The notes under the pieces are model-generated. The model was not told where the DNA came from. It made no database searches and worked only from the letters and a program-made list of their open reading frames with translations. Shown one piece after another: positions 37,769-45,883 of a DNA stretch of 64,000 nucleotides (within the stretch, counting starts at the first letter, position 1; each line of letters starts with the position of its first letter). The DNA is taken from positions 62,001 through 126,000 of the forward strand of contig JBFMCR010000037.1 in the NCBI GenBank assembly GCA_040754425.1, given 5' to 3'. Both the position numbers and the translations under genes were made by a program. Source of the stretch: UBA6918 sp040754425 (GTDB taxonomy: Bacteria; Pseudomonadota; Gammaproteobacteria; Burkholderiales; Thiobacillaceae).

Positions 37769-39046
37769 ATGCTGGATATACAACTTCTGCGCGCCGACAT
37801 CGAAGGCGTCGCCGCCCGACTCGAGGCCCGCGGCTTTACGCTGGACGTGGCCGAATTCAAAGCCCTGGAAGCCGACCGCAAGGCGGTGCAGACGCGCACC
37901 CAGGAATTGCAGGCCGCGCGCAACAGCCTGTCGAAAAGCATCGGCATCGCCAAGTCCAGGGGCGAGGATGCCGCGCCCGTCATGGCCCAGGTGGCGGGGC
38001 TGGGCGACGAACTCAAGGCGGCGGAAGAGAAGCTTGCCTACATCCAGGCGCGCATGCAGGAGCTGCTTGCCGGCATACCCAACCTGCCGCACGAGTCGGT
38101 GCCGGTAGGCGAGAATGCGGACGAAAACGTCGAAGTCTCGCGCTGGGGCACGCCGCGCGTTTTCGACTTCGAGGTCAAGGACCATGTAGACGTGGGTGCT
38201 GCGCTGGGCCTGGATTTCGAATCCGGCGCCAAGCTCTCGGGCGCGCGTTTTTCCGTGATGAAGGGCGGCGTCGCCCGCCTGCACCGCGCGCTCGCCCAGT
38301 TCATGCTCGACGTGCACACGCGCGAGCACGGCTATACCGAGGTCTACGTGCCCTACCTGGTCAATGCCGACTCCATGTTCGGCACCGGCCAGTTGCCCAA
38401 GTTCGAGGAGGACCTGTTCGCCACCTTCAAGAATGCGGACGAAAAGCTCTATCTCATTCCCACCGCCGAAGTGCCGCTGACCAACCTCGCGCGCGGCGAA
38501 ATCCTTGCCGCCGAGAGCCTGCCGCTGAAATACGTGGCGCACACCCCGTGCTTCCGTTCCGAGGCCGGTTCCTACGGGCGCGACATCCGCGGCATGATTC
38601 GCCAGCACCAGTTCGACAAGGTGGAACTGGTACAGATCGTGAAGCCGGAAGACTCCTACGCCGCGCACGAGGAACTCACCGCGCATGCCGAGAAGATCCT
38701 CCGGTTGCTGGGTCTGCCCTACAGAAAAATGCTGCTGTGCACCGGCGACATGGGCTTCGGCAGTGCCAAGACCTACGACCTCGAAGTCTGGCTGCCGGCG
38801 CAGAACGCCTACCGCGAAATTTCCTCCTGCTCCAACTTCGAGGCCTTCCAGGCGCGCCGCATGCAGGCGCGCTACCGCAACGAAAAGAACAAGCCCGAAC
38901 TGGTGCACACCCTGAACGGTTCCGGCCTTGCCGTGGGCCGCACCCTGGTGGCGATTCTGGAAAACTGCCAGAACGCCGACGGCAGCGTGACCATCCCTGA
39001 CGCACTACGGCCGTGGATGGGCGGGGTTGAAAGGCTTGGCGGCTGA
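37769..39046 (+). CDS. serS: Seryl-tRNA synthetase
   Basis: A class II synthetase of 425 residues. The N-terminal coiled-coil arm (about 1-105; EADRKAVQTRTQELQAARN) binds the long variable arm of tRNA-Ser. Motif 2 is CFRSEAGSYGRDIRGMIRQH and motif 3 is GSGLAVGRTLVAILEN. Length is standard. A tRNA-Ser gene lies 1.7 kb downstream. Confidence 0.97.
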   Translation: MLDIQLLRADIEGVAARLEARGFTLDVAEFKALEADRKAVQTRTQELQAARNSLSKSIGIAKSRGEDAAPVMAQVAGLGDELKAAEEKLAYIQARMQELLAGIPNLPHESVPVGENADENVEVSRWGTPRVFDFEVKDHVDVGAALGLDFESGAKLSGARFSVMKGGVARLHRALAQFMLDVHTREHGYTEVYVPYLVNADSMFGTGQLPKFEEDLFATFKNADEKLYLIPTAEVPLTNLARGEILAAESLPLKYVAHTPCFRSEAGSYGRDIRGMIRQHQFDKVELVQIVKPEDSYAAHEELTAHAEKILRLLGLPYRKMLLCTGDMGFGSAKTYDLEVWLPAQNAYREISSCSNFEAFQARRMQARYRNEKNKPELVHTLNGSGLAVGRTLVAILENCQNADGSVTIPDALRPWMGGVERLGG

Positions 39047-39094
39047 GCCGGCTCGACCGGATTGCCGCGTCAAATCGGTCTGGGCCCGGCGTTC

Positions 39095-39133
39095 GCTCCC
39101 GCTCCCTCGGGGAGAAGGGCCGGGGGAGAGGGC
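39095..39133. repeat. Intergenic copy of the palindromic repeat also found in sucB and the PKS gene
   Basis: gctcccgctccctcgggg is followed by a gggccgggggagaggg tail, matching the general form of 21874-21916. A second repeat-like piece (caaggccgcaggccgtgg) follows to about 39185. The 150-bp serS-mltF convergent spacer contains little else. Confidence 0.5.
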
Positions 39134-39200
39134 GCTCGCAATGACTCCGCAACCGTCATCGCAAGGCCGCAGGCCGTGGCGATCCGGCCTTTCGGTTTGA

Positions 39201-40589
39201 TCAGTTGAGCGCGAGCTCGTTGCCGTTCTTGCCGCCCATCAGCAAGGGCTTGTGCTCCTTCTCCATCCTGAGCAGGATGTCATAGTAATTGCGGATGCGC
39301 TCGACGAAGATCACCGCTTCTCCGCCGCGCGCGTAGCCGTACTTGGTGAACCGCTCGAAACCGCCGCGCGCCAGCAGCGGCAGGGTCTGTTTCACGTCCG
39401 CCCAGCTGTCCGGGTTCATGCCGCGGGCCTCAGCGATGCGCCGCGCGTCCTCGAGATGGCCGATGCCCTGGTTGTAGGCCGCCAGCGCCAGCCAGGTGCG
39501 GTCGGGTTCGGGAATGCGCCCAGGCAGGCTGTCCTTCAGCAATACAAGATATTTTGCGCCGCCCAGTATGCTCTGGCGCGCGTCTAGCCGATCGCTGATG
39601 CCCATGCGGTCCGCAGTGTCTCCGGTCAGCATCATCAGTCCGCGCACGCCGGTGGGCGAGGTGGCAAAGGGGTCCCATTTCGACTCCTGGTAGCCGATCG
39701 CGGCAAGCAGGCGCCAGTCCAGTGCCGTCAGTTCCTGCGCCTGTTGGAAGTAAGGGCGGAAGCGCGGCAGGGCGGAAAGCCTGCGGTTCATGATGCCCTC
39801 GACGTCGGCCGGCTCCAGGCGCCTGACATGGCCGTAGTGTCGCTCGTAGATCTGGCGCAAAGTGCCGTCACGTCGCGCTTCGATGAAAAAGCGGTTGAGC
39901 TTGGCCAGCAGCGACTTGCTGCCGCCATGGGGGAGGGCCCAGACCACCGGTTCATGCTCGGACAGCACGTAGGCGATGCGCAGGCCCGGGTACTGGTTGC
40001 GCGCGAGGTCGAAATCCTGCTCGTTGACCACCACCGCATCGAATTCCATCTCCTCCAGCTTGGCGAGCAGGCCCTCGGGGAAGATGTCTTCCAGCACCAC
40101 CCAGTTGAGCTTGGGGTACTTGCGGCGTGAGGCTTCCAGCAGCGAAATGTGCCCCGCCCCCAGGGCAACGCCGATGTTCAGCCTGGCGAGGTCGGCGAGG
40201 TTGCGGATTCGCGGCGCCGGACTGCGCGTGACCACGACGACGCGGGTCTCGAACAGCATGGGTCCGGGCAGCAGGGCCTGCTCGTCGACCGAGGCGGTAA
40301 TCAGGTTGGCGGCGACCATATGGCTGCCATGTTCGCGCAGGGTGCGGAACAGCTCGGAATAGCCCCCGGTTTCCCGCCATTTCACCGTCCAGTTCTGCCT
40401 GGCGGCGAATGCCTGCACCACGTCATGCGTGTAGCCGGCAGGCTTGCCTTCCGTGTCGAGGTAAAACGTCGCGGGGCCATAAGGAACGGAAACGACCAGC
40501 TCCTTGCTGGTATCGGGATCGGGCACGGGGCGGCTGCATCCCTGCAGGGCGAACACAAACAGCCAGCCCAAAAACAGGGCGCGGATCAT
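39201..40589 (-). CDS. mltF: Membrane-bound lytic murein transglycosylase F
   Basis: 462 residues. The N-terminus is a lipoprotein signal (FLGWLFVFALQGC, cleavage before Cys). Then comes a periplasmic solute-binding-like domain (about 30-265; VVSVPYGPATFYLDTEGKP) and a SLT-type lysozyme-like domain with the catalytic glutamate in AIGYQESKWDP at about 302, followed by GVRGLMMLTGDTA and ALAAYNQGIGH. It cleaves peptidoglycan with 1,6-anhydro product formation. It is convergent with serS and divergent from the tRNA gene. Confidence 0.95.
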   Translation of the reverse strand: MIRALFLGWLFVFALQGCSRPVPDPDTSKELVVSVPYGPATFYLDTEGKPAGYTHDVVQAFAARQNWTVKWRETGGYSELFRTLREHGSHMVAANLITASVDEQALLPGPMLFETRVVVVTRSPAPRIRNLADLARLNIGVALGAGHISLLEASRRKYPKLNWVVLEDIFPEGLLAKLEEMEFDAVVVNEQDFDLARNQYPGLRIAYVLSEHEPVVWALPHGGSKSLLAKLNRFFIEARRDGTLRQIYERHYGHVRRLEPADVEGIMNRRLSALPRFRPYFQQAQELTALDWRLLAAIGYQESKWDPFATSPTGVRGLMMLTGDTADRMGISDRLDARQSILGGAKYLVLLKDSLPGRIPEPDRTWLALAAYNQGIGHLEDARRIAEARGMNPDSWADVKQTLPLLARGGFERFTKYGYARGGEAVIFVERIRNYYDILLRMEKEHKPLLMGGKNGNELALN

Positions 40590-40626
40590 TCCGGGAGTCT
40601 AGCATGCAAGGTCTGCCAAATTTGGG

Positions 40627-40655
40627 TTGGGCGAGCAGCCAAGTGCATGTAAAAT
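40627..40655 (+). promoter_or_regulatory. Promoter of tRNA-Ser
   Basis: -35 ttgggc (40627-40632) and -10 taaaat (40650-40655) are separated by 17 bp. Predicted transcription starts near 40662, about 43 nt before the mature tRNA. Confidence 0.55.
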
Positions 40656-40704
40656 CTCGCCTTCGCTGTCCTGCCGGAAGACGGCAACCCAGGCGAAACC
40701 CAGC

Positions 40705-40796
40705 GGAGAGGTGGCAGAGCGGTTGAATGCACCGGATTCGAAATCCGGCATACGGGTTCTCCCGTATCGGGGGTTCGAATCCCCCCCTCTCCGCCA
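40705..40796 (+). tRNA. tRNA-Ser (anticodon CGA), CCA encoded
   Basis: A complete class II tRNA. The acceptor stem is ggagagg/cctctcc with discriminator G and an encoded CCA (40794-40796). The anticodon stem is ccgga/tccgg around loop ttcgaaa, giving anticodon CGA at 40739-40741. A long variable arm (tacggg/cccgta) is typical of tRNA-Ser. The T arm has gggggttcgaatccccc. It reads UCG codons. Confidence 0.97.
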
Positions 40797-40958
40797 GTTT
40801 GTGCAAGTCTCGCGTGCGGGACTTGCACAAGCGGGGAGGGGGTGGATGAGAACTCCCTTGGGTTCGCGGAGCGGGCACTGCCCGCGACGGACAGCCGCAG
40901 GCTGGTCCCCTGGCGAAGCGAGGGACGAGCATTCGCGAAAGGCAACGCGAATGCGAGC

Positions 40959-40977
40959 AATCCCCCCCTCTCCGCCA
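40959..40977 (+). repeat. Direct duplication of the tRNA-Ser 3' end (possible att remnant)
   Basis: The 19-bp sequence aatccccccctctccgcca is identical to 40778-40796, the 3' end of tRNA-Ser including CCA, and lies 181 bp downstream in the same orientation. Duplicated tRNA 3' ends are how integrases mark element boundaries. The DNA between the copies holds no gene, so any element is gone or reduced to a scar. Confidence 0.6.
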
Positions 40978-40980
40978 AAT

Positions 40981-41009
40981 AAAAAATGCCCCGCCAGGGG
41001 CATTTTTTA
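40981..41009 (+). terminator. Rho-independent terminator downstream of tRNA-Ser
   Basis: A strong symmetric hairpin (aaaaaatgcccc, 4-nt loop, ggggcatttttt) with A and T runs on either side can end transcription in either direction. It closes the tRNA transcript before the glycan locus. Confidence 0.88.
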
Positions 41010-41179
41010 TTCGGGCTGCGGATGGAACCGTTTCGGCATTCCTCGGTGTCGCAGGTATGATACCTGGCGCGCGGATGCGATGATCCTGGCCGGTTTGCCG
41101 AAGCCGGCGGGATGTCGCTGAGCAACAACCGGGCAGGCTGCTTGATACTGCCGGGCCTGAATCGTCTTGAGGAACAAAC

Positions 41180-42325
41180 ATGAAAAAAGCCCTTATCACC
41201 GGTATCACTGGCCAGGACGGCGCCTATCTTGCCGAACTGCTGCTGGAAAAGGGTTACGAGGTACACGGCATCAAGCGCCGCACCTCGCTGTTCAACACCG
41301 ACCGCATCGACCACCTGTACCAGGACCCGCACGAGAAGAACCGCCGCTTCATCCTCCACCACGGCGACCTCACCGACTCCTCCAGCCTGATCCGCATCAT
41401 CCAGCAGGTGCAGCCTGACGAAATCTACAACCTGGCGGCGCAAAGCCACGTCGCGGTGAGCTTCGAGGAACCCGAATACACCGCCAACTCCGACGCCCTG
41501 GGTGCCCTGCGCATCCTCGAAGCCATCCGCATCCTCGGGCTGGAAAAGAAAACCCGCTTCTACCAGGCCTCCACCTCCGAGCTTTTTGGCCTGGTGCAGG
41601 AAACCCCCCAGAAGGAGACCACCCCCTTCTACCCGAGGAGCCCCTATGCGGTCGCCAAGCTCTACGCCTACTGGATCACCGTCAACTACCGCGAAGCCTA
41701 CGGCATGTACGCCTGCAACGGCATTCTGTTCAACCATGAATCGCCCGTGCGCGGCGAGACCTTCGTCACCCGCAAGATCACCCGCGCACTTGCGCGCATC
41801 AAGCTCGGGCTGCAGGACTGCCTGTATCTGGGCAACCTCGATGCCAGGCGCGACTGGGGCCATGCGAAGGACTATGTCGAGATGCAGTGGCTGATGCTGC
41901 AGCAGGACAAGCCCGAAGACTTCGTCATCGCCACCGGCGTGCAGTACTCCGTGCGCGACTTCGTCAATGCCGCGGCGAAAGAGCTGGGCATGGAGATTCG
42001 CTGGGAAGGGCAGGGCGTGGACGAGAAGGGCTACCTTGTAAAAGGGGCAAGTTACAAGGGGCAAGTTACAGGTAAACCCCGGGAGGCGGCCTCCCTTGAA
42101 TCCGGCGCGCGCCCGATCGTGGCGGTAGACCCGCGCTACTTCCGCCCGACCGAAGTCGAGACCCTGCTGGGCGACGCGAGCAAGGCAAAAGAAAAACTGG
42201 GCTGGACGCCGAAGATCAGCTTCGACGAACTGGTGGCCGAGATGGTGCGCGAAGACCTCAAGAGCGCCGAGCGCGACGAACTCGTCAAGAAGCACGGCTT
42301 CAAGGCCATGGATTATCACGAATAA
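41180..42325 (+). CDS. gmd: GDP-mannose 4,6-dehydratase
   Basis: This enzyme converts GDP-mannose to GDP-4-keto-6-deoxymannose, the first step to GDP-fucose and related sugars. It has 381 residues of the extended SDR family. The nucleotide-binding motif is GITGQDGAYL (7-16) and the catalytic YxxxK is in PRSPYAVAKLYAYW. FNHESPVRGETFVTRKI and VDPRYFRPTEVETLLGD are Gmd hallmarks. Between EKGY and IVAVDPRYFRP the protein has about ten more residues than E. coli Gmd. The DNA there is a 14-bp tandem repeat plus repeat-like flank, so this loop looks expanded by repeat DNA. It should act with fcl downstream. Confidence 0.96.
   Translation: MKKALITGITGQDGAYLAELLLEKGYEVHGIKRRTSLFNTDRIDHLYQDPHEKNRRFILHHGDLTDSSSLIRIIQQVQPDEIYNLAAQSHVAVSFEEPEYTANSDALGALRILEAIRILGLEKKTRFYQASTSELFGLVQETPQKETTPFYPRSPYAVAKLYAYWITVNYREAYGMYACNGILFNHESPVRGETFVTRKITRALARIKLGLQDCLYLGNLDARRDWGHAKDYVEMQWLMLQQDKPEDFVIATGVQYSVRDFVNAAAKELGMEIRWEGQGVDEKGYLVKGASYKGQVTGKPREAASLESGARPIVAVDPRYFRPTEVETLLGDASKAKEKLGWTPKISFDELVAEMVREDLKSAERDELVKKHGFKAMDYHE
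42042..42069 (+). repeat. 14-bp perfect tandem repeat inside gmd
   Basis: aaggggcaagttac occurs twice in direct succession (42042-42055 and 42056-42069), translated as part of a loop. The caagttac/gtacaag flavour recalls the repeats bounding the four-helix-bundle element 270 bp downstream. Confidence 0.8.
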
Positions 42326-42329
42326 AGAC

Positions 42330-42359
42330 AGGTACAAGATACAAGATACAAGATTCAGG
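42330..42359 (+). repeat. Left inverted repeat of the four-helix-bundle element
   Basis: The unit begins aggtacaagatacaag and ends attcagg. Its inverted partner is 42740-42771, which reads aggtacaaggttcaag on the minus strand. Together they bound a 442-bp element inserted between gmd and fcl. Confidence 0.65.
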
Positions 42360-42383
42360 ATTCATGGCCCATGAGACAAAACT

Positions 42384-42753
42384 ATGGCACGATTTGAGGA
42401 GCTTGAGGTTTGGAAGAGGTCGTCGAGGTTGAGCGCAGATTTGTATAAGTCGCTGGCTGATCTCAAGGATTTTGGATTTCGTGACCGCATTACGCGTGCA
42501 GGTTTGTCCATTCCATCATTTGTCCATTCCATCAAATGTTGCCGAGGGGCACGAGTGTGGCACAGACAAGGAAATAGCCAATTTTTTGAATTACGCAAAA
42601 GTCTCGGCAGGCGAACTTAGAACTCAAATTTATATCGGCATGGATATTGGTTACATAGAGCGTGAACAAGGCAAGCGCTGGCTGGCAGAAGCAGAAGAGA
42701 TATCAAGAATGCTTCATGCCCTGATCCGCACCATCCGAGCCAGGAAATCTTGA
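42384..42753 (+). pseudogene. Four-helix-bundle (S23/IVP-type) gene broken by a 16-bp tandem duplication
   Basis: The first part reads FEELEVWKRSSRLSADLYK and ITRAGLSIPS. In another frame the rest reads SNVAEGHECGTDKEI, LNYAKVSAGELRTQIYIG and EAEEISRMLHALIRT. Together they make a normal four-helix-bundle protein of the S23/intervening-sequence family. The break is an exact duplication of tttgtccattccatca (42503-42518 and 42519-42534); removing one copy restores one frame of about 117 codons. It is flanked by inverted repeats and lies between gmd and fcl. These proteins often accompany small mobile or intervening elements, and their biochemical role is unclear. Confidence 0.85.
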
Positions 42754-42771
42754 ACCTTGAACCTTGTACCT
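42740..42771 (-). repeat. Right inverted repeat of the four-helix-bundle element
   Basis: Read on the minus strand it begins aggtacaaggttcaag and ends attt-cctgg, the inverted counterpart of 42330-42359. It overlaps the start codon and first codons of fcl. Confidence 0.65.
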
Positions 42772-43725
42772 AGAATCTACGTCGCCGGCCACCGCGGCAT
42801 GGTGGGATCGGCCATCGTGCGGCAGTTGCAGAAACGCGGCGGCTGCGAGATCGTCACGCGCACGCATGCCGAGCTCGACCTTACCAGCCAGGCGGCGGTG
42901 CAGAATTTTTTCTCCAACGAGAAAATCGACCAGGTCTATCTTGCCGCCGCCAAGGTGGGCGGCATCCATGCCAACAATACCTATCCGGCCGAGTTCATCT
43001 ATCAAAACCTGATGATGGAATGCAACATCGTGCACGCCGCGCATACGGCCGGCGTGCAGAAGCTTTTGTTCCTGGGTTCCTCCTGCATCTACCCGAAATT
43101 CGCCGAACAACCCATGCGCGAGGATGCCCTGCTCACCGGCGTGCTCGAACCGACCAACGAACCCTATGCCATCGCCAAGATCGCCGGCATCAAGCTGTGC
43201 GAAAGCTACAACCGGCAATACGGGCGCGACTACCGCTCGGTCATGCCGACCAATCTGTACGGCCCGCACGACAACTACCACCCGGAAAACAGCCACGTCA
43301 TCCCGGCCCTGCTGCGGCGTTTCCACGAGGCGGTCCGGCAGGGGGCCGAGGAGGTGGTGGTCTGGGGCAGCGGCAAGCCCATGCGCGAATTCCTGCACGT
43401 CGACGACATGGCCGCTGCCAGCGTCTTCGTCATGAATCTGGATGACGAGACCTATCGCGCCAACACCCAGCCCATGCTTTCCCACATCAACGTGGGCACC
43501 GGTGTGGACTGCAGCATCCGCGAACTGGCCGAGACCATAGCCCGGGTTACCGGCTTCAGGGGCAGGCTGACATTCGATGCCACCAAGCCGGACGGCGCGC
43601 CGCGCAAGCAGCTGGACGTGTCGAGGCTCAAGTCCCTGGGCTGGCAGTCCTCCATCGGCCTGGAAGAAGGCCTGCGCGATGCCTATGCCTGGTTCGTGGA
43701 AAACCAGGGGCGTTTCCGCAGTTGA
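42757..43725 (+). CDS. fcl: GDP-L-fucose synthase
   Basis: This epimerase/reductase turns GDP-4-keto-6-deoxymannose into GDP-L-fucose. It has 322 residues. NADP-binding AGHRGMVGSAI is at about 9-20, LAAAKVGGIHANN is the Fcl signature, SSCIYPKFAEQPMRED the substrate loop, and YAIAKIAG holds the catalytic tyrosine and lysine. The only usable start is a TTG at 42757, because an in-frame stop lies two codons upstream. That TTG and the first codons (NLVPR) are supplied by the right repeat of the inserted element, with aggaaa about 10 bases upstream. Translation may be weak or coupled to the broken gene. Confidence 0.94.
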   Translation: MNLVPRIYVAGHRGMVGSAIVRQLQKRGGCEIVTRTHAELDLTSQAAVQNFFSNEKIDQVYLAAAKVGGIHANNTYPAEFIYQNLMMECNIVHAAHTAGVQKLLFLGSSCIYPKFAEQPMREDALLTGVLEPTNEPYAIAKIAGIKLCESYNRQYGRDYRSVMPTNLYGPHDNYHPENSHVIPALLRRFHEAVRQGAEEVVVWGSGKPMREFLHVDDMAAASVFVMNLDDETYRANTQPMLSHINVGTGVDCSIRELAETIARVTGFRGRLTFDATKPDGAPRKQLDVSRLKSLGWQSSIGLEEGLRDAYAWFVENQGRFRS

Positions 43726-43763
43726 TCATGCCCGGACGACCCGCCTGCTATGAGTGAATTCAT

Positions 43764-45185
43764 ATGTTGATCCCGGTGATACTTTCCGGCGGGGCCGGCA
43801 CCCGCCTCTGGCCCGTCTCGCGCGAGGCGCTGCCCAAGCCCTTCATCCGCCTGCCGGACGGCAGCAGCCTGCTGCAGCAGACGCTGACGCGCGCAGCTTC
43901 GCTGTCCGGCGTCGAGCACGTGGTGACGGTGACCAACCGCGAGCACTATTTCCTGACCCGCGACGAGTACGAGGAAACCGGCCTGCATGGCATCACTCAC
44001 CATTACCTGCTGGAAAGCGTGGGGCGCAACACCGCCCCCGCGATCGCCGCTGCCGCCGGTTACGTCAGGCGCCGTTTCGGCGAGGACGCGATCATGCTGG
44101 TGCTGTCTGCCGACCATCTGATCCGGGACGTCGAAGGCTTTGTCGCGGCGGTCGACAAGGCGCGCGAACTGGCACGGCAGGGCAGCCTGGTCACTTTCGG
44201 CATCCGTCCGGACCGCCCCGAAACCGGCTTCGGCTACATCGAATGCGGGGCGGAACTGGCAGCACCCGGCTGCAGCAAGGTCCGCCGTTTCGTGGAAAAA
44301 CCCGACCCAAAAACCGCCCGCGCCTACCTGGAATCCGGGCGCTTCCTCTGGAATGCCGGCATGTTCTGCTTCAAGGCCGCAAGCCTTTTGGCCGCCATGA
44401 AGAAATACGCCCCCGACGTGCTTGCGGTGACGGCCGCGACCCTGGACGCTTCCGACCTCGCGCAGCAGCCGGTGGTGCTTGACGCCGAACACTTCTCGCG
44501 GGCGCGCGACGTGTCCATCGACTACGCGGTGATGGAGCAGGCCGACGATATTGCCGTGGTGTCAGCCACGTTCGACTGGAGCGACATCGGCTCATGGAAC
44601 GCGCTGGCCGAACTGACGGCCGCCGACGCGGCCGGCAACCGCATCAACGGCCAGGCCGTGATGATCGATTCGCACGCCTGCTATGTGCAGAGCGAAAGCC
44701 GCATGGCCGCGCTCATCGGCCTGGACAACGTACTGGTCATCGACACGCCGGACGCCCTGCTGGTCGCGGACAAGGGCCATGCCCAGGACGTCAGGCGCGT
44801 GGTGCAGCAGCTCAAGCTGCAGGCGCACGACAGCGTGCGCCACCACAAGACCGTGCATCGCCCCTGGGGCACCTATACCGTGCTGGAAGAGGGCGAAGGG
44901 TTCAAGATCAAGCGCATCGTCGTCAAGCCGGGCGCGAGCCTGTCGCTGCAGATGCACCATCATCGCAGCGAACACTGGGTGGTGGTGTCGGGCACGGCCA
45001 CGGTGACCAACGGCGAGCAGGAAATCATCGTGCGGCCCAACGAATCCGCCTACATTCCGGTTGGCGTGCGCCACCGCCTGCAGAACCCGGGCGTGGTGGA
45101 CTGCATCATGATCGAAGTGCAGGTGGGCGGCTACCTGGGCGAAGACGACATCGTGCGCTTCACCGATACCTACGGCAGGTGCTGA
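43764..45185 (+). CDS. manC: Mannose-1-phosphate guanylyltransferase / mannose-6-phosphate isomerase
   Basis: A bifunctional type II enzyme (473 residues) that makes GDP-mannose, the substrate of Gmd. The N-terminal nucleotidyltransferase domain has ILSGGAGTRLWPVSRE (6-21), LSADHLIRD, RFVEKPD and FLWNAGMFCFKA. The C-terminal cupin (from about 345) has RPWGTYTVLEEGEGFKIKR and VKPGASLSLQMHHHRSEHW, ending VRFTDTYGR. It is the third gene of the nucleotide-sugar set. It converges with the GNAT gene 40 bp away. AlgA/ManC/RfbM are equivalent names. Confidence 0.96.
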   Translation: MLIPVILSGGAGTRLWPVSREALPKPFIRLPDGSSLLQQTLTRAASLSGVEHVVTVTNREHYFLTRDEYEETGLHGITHHYLLESVGRNTAPAIAAAAGYVRRRFGEDAIMLVLSADHLIRDVEGFVAAVDKARELARQGSLVTFGIRPDRPETGFGYIECGAELAAPGCSKVRRFVEKPDPKTARAYLESGRFLWNAGMFCFKAASLLAAMKKYAPDVLAVTAATLDASDLAQQPVVLDAEHFSRARDVSIDYAVMEQADDIAVVSATFDWSDIGSWNALAELTAADAAGNRINGQAVMIDSHACYVQSESRMAALIGLDNVLVIDTPDALLVADKGHAQDVRRVVQQLKLQAHDSVRHHKTVHRPWGTYTVLEEGEGFKIKRIVVKPGASLSLQMHHHRSEHWVVVSGTATVTNGEQEIIVRPNESAYIPVGVRHRLQNPGVVDCIMIEVQVGGYLGEDDIVRFTDTYGRC

Positions 45186-45224
45186 GTACGCACGGCCCGG
45201 CGTGGACGAGCGCCCTCGGCCGAC

Positions 45225-45866
45225 CTATGCGGCGGTTTCTTGCCCGAGCGTCCGCTGCATCTGGTACAGCACGGGGCCATGCGGGAGCCGGGCGCTGGAA
45301 ACCGTGCGGAATCCGTACTTCTGGTAAAAAGCGATGTTGGCGCGGTTGCCGGTTTCGAGACAGGCCGCCATGCCCGACTCGTCGCAGCGCAAAAGCAGCG
45401 CCTGCAGCAGGGCGGCGCCGTAGCCCTTGCCCTGCGCTGCCGGATCCACGCCTATGGTCTGCAGGAAATAATGCGGTTCCTTCGGATGTCTCGTTTCCAT
45501 CAGGTTCAGGCCGTAGGCGCGCAAGGCGAGATTCCCCCAGCCGCTTATCGAGGCAAAACGCAGCGCGACGCGGATTTGCGCCGGCAGGCCGAGTTTCCAG
45601 GCATTCGGCGGGAACCAGATCGCGGCGGCCCTGAGGTCGGCGGTGGCGAATATTTCCGCCCCTTTTCCCAGGTCGCCGAGCAGCAGATCGAACAGCTCGC
45701 GCATGGCGGCGTCGCGCCGGCCGTCCTGGCGCACGATCCAGTTGATGTGCGCGTCATGCTCGAACGCGCGTGCCAGCGTTTCCGACAGCGCGGCAAACTG
45801 CCCGCGGGCGGCGACGCCGTGGCGGATTTGAACGATTTCGGGCGGCGTGCCGGCTCTCGGAGACAT
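45225..45866 (-). CDS. GNAT-family N-acetyl/acyltransferase in the PKS operon
   Basis: 213 residues from the ATG at 45866. The C-terminal half carries the acyl-CoA site: HYFLQTIGVDPAAQGKGYGA has the Q/RxxGxG/A loop, followed by LETGNRANIAFYQKYGF, the usual GNAT motif B. The N-terminal half (LARAFEHDAHINWIVRQ) is typical of GNATs acting on small molecules. It starts 17 bp after the alpha-oxoamine synthase stop and is the last gene of the PKS operon. A plausible job is N-acylation of the amino lipid made by the two upstream genes; this is inferred from context only. Confidence 0.85.
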   Translation of the reverse strand: MSPRAGTPPEIVQIRHGVAARGQFAALSETLARAFEHDAHINWIVRQDGRRDAAMRELFDLLLGDLGKGAEIFATADLRAAAIWFPPNAWKLGLPAQIRVALRFASISGWGNLALRAYGLNLMETRHPKEPHYFLQTIGVDPAAQGKGYGAALLQALLLRCDESGMAACLETGNRANIAFYQKYGFRTVSSARLPHGPVLYQMQRTLGQETAA

Positions 45867-45883
45867 GCCTTGCTCGACGAGCC

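Noticed and set aside
42384..42753. Two independent small genes in the four-helix-bundle region
   Set aside because: Removing one copy of the 16-bp tandem duplication joins the two frames into a single family-typical protein, so it is one broken gene.
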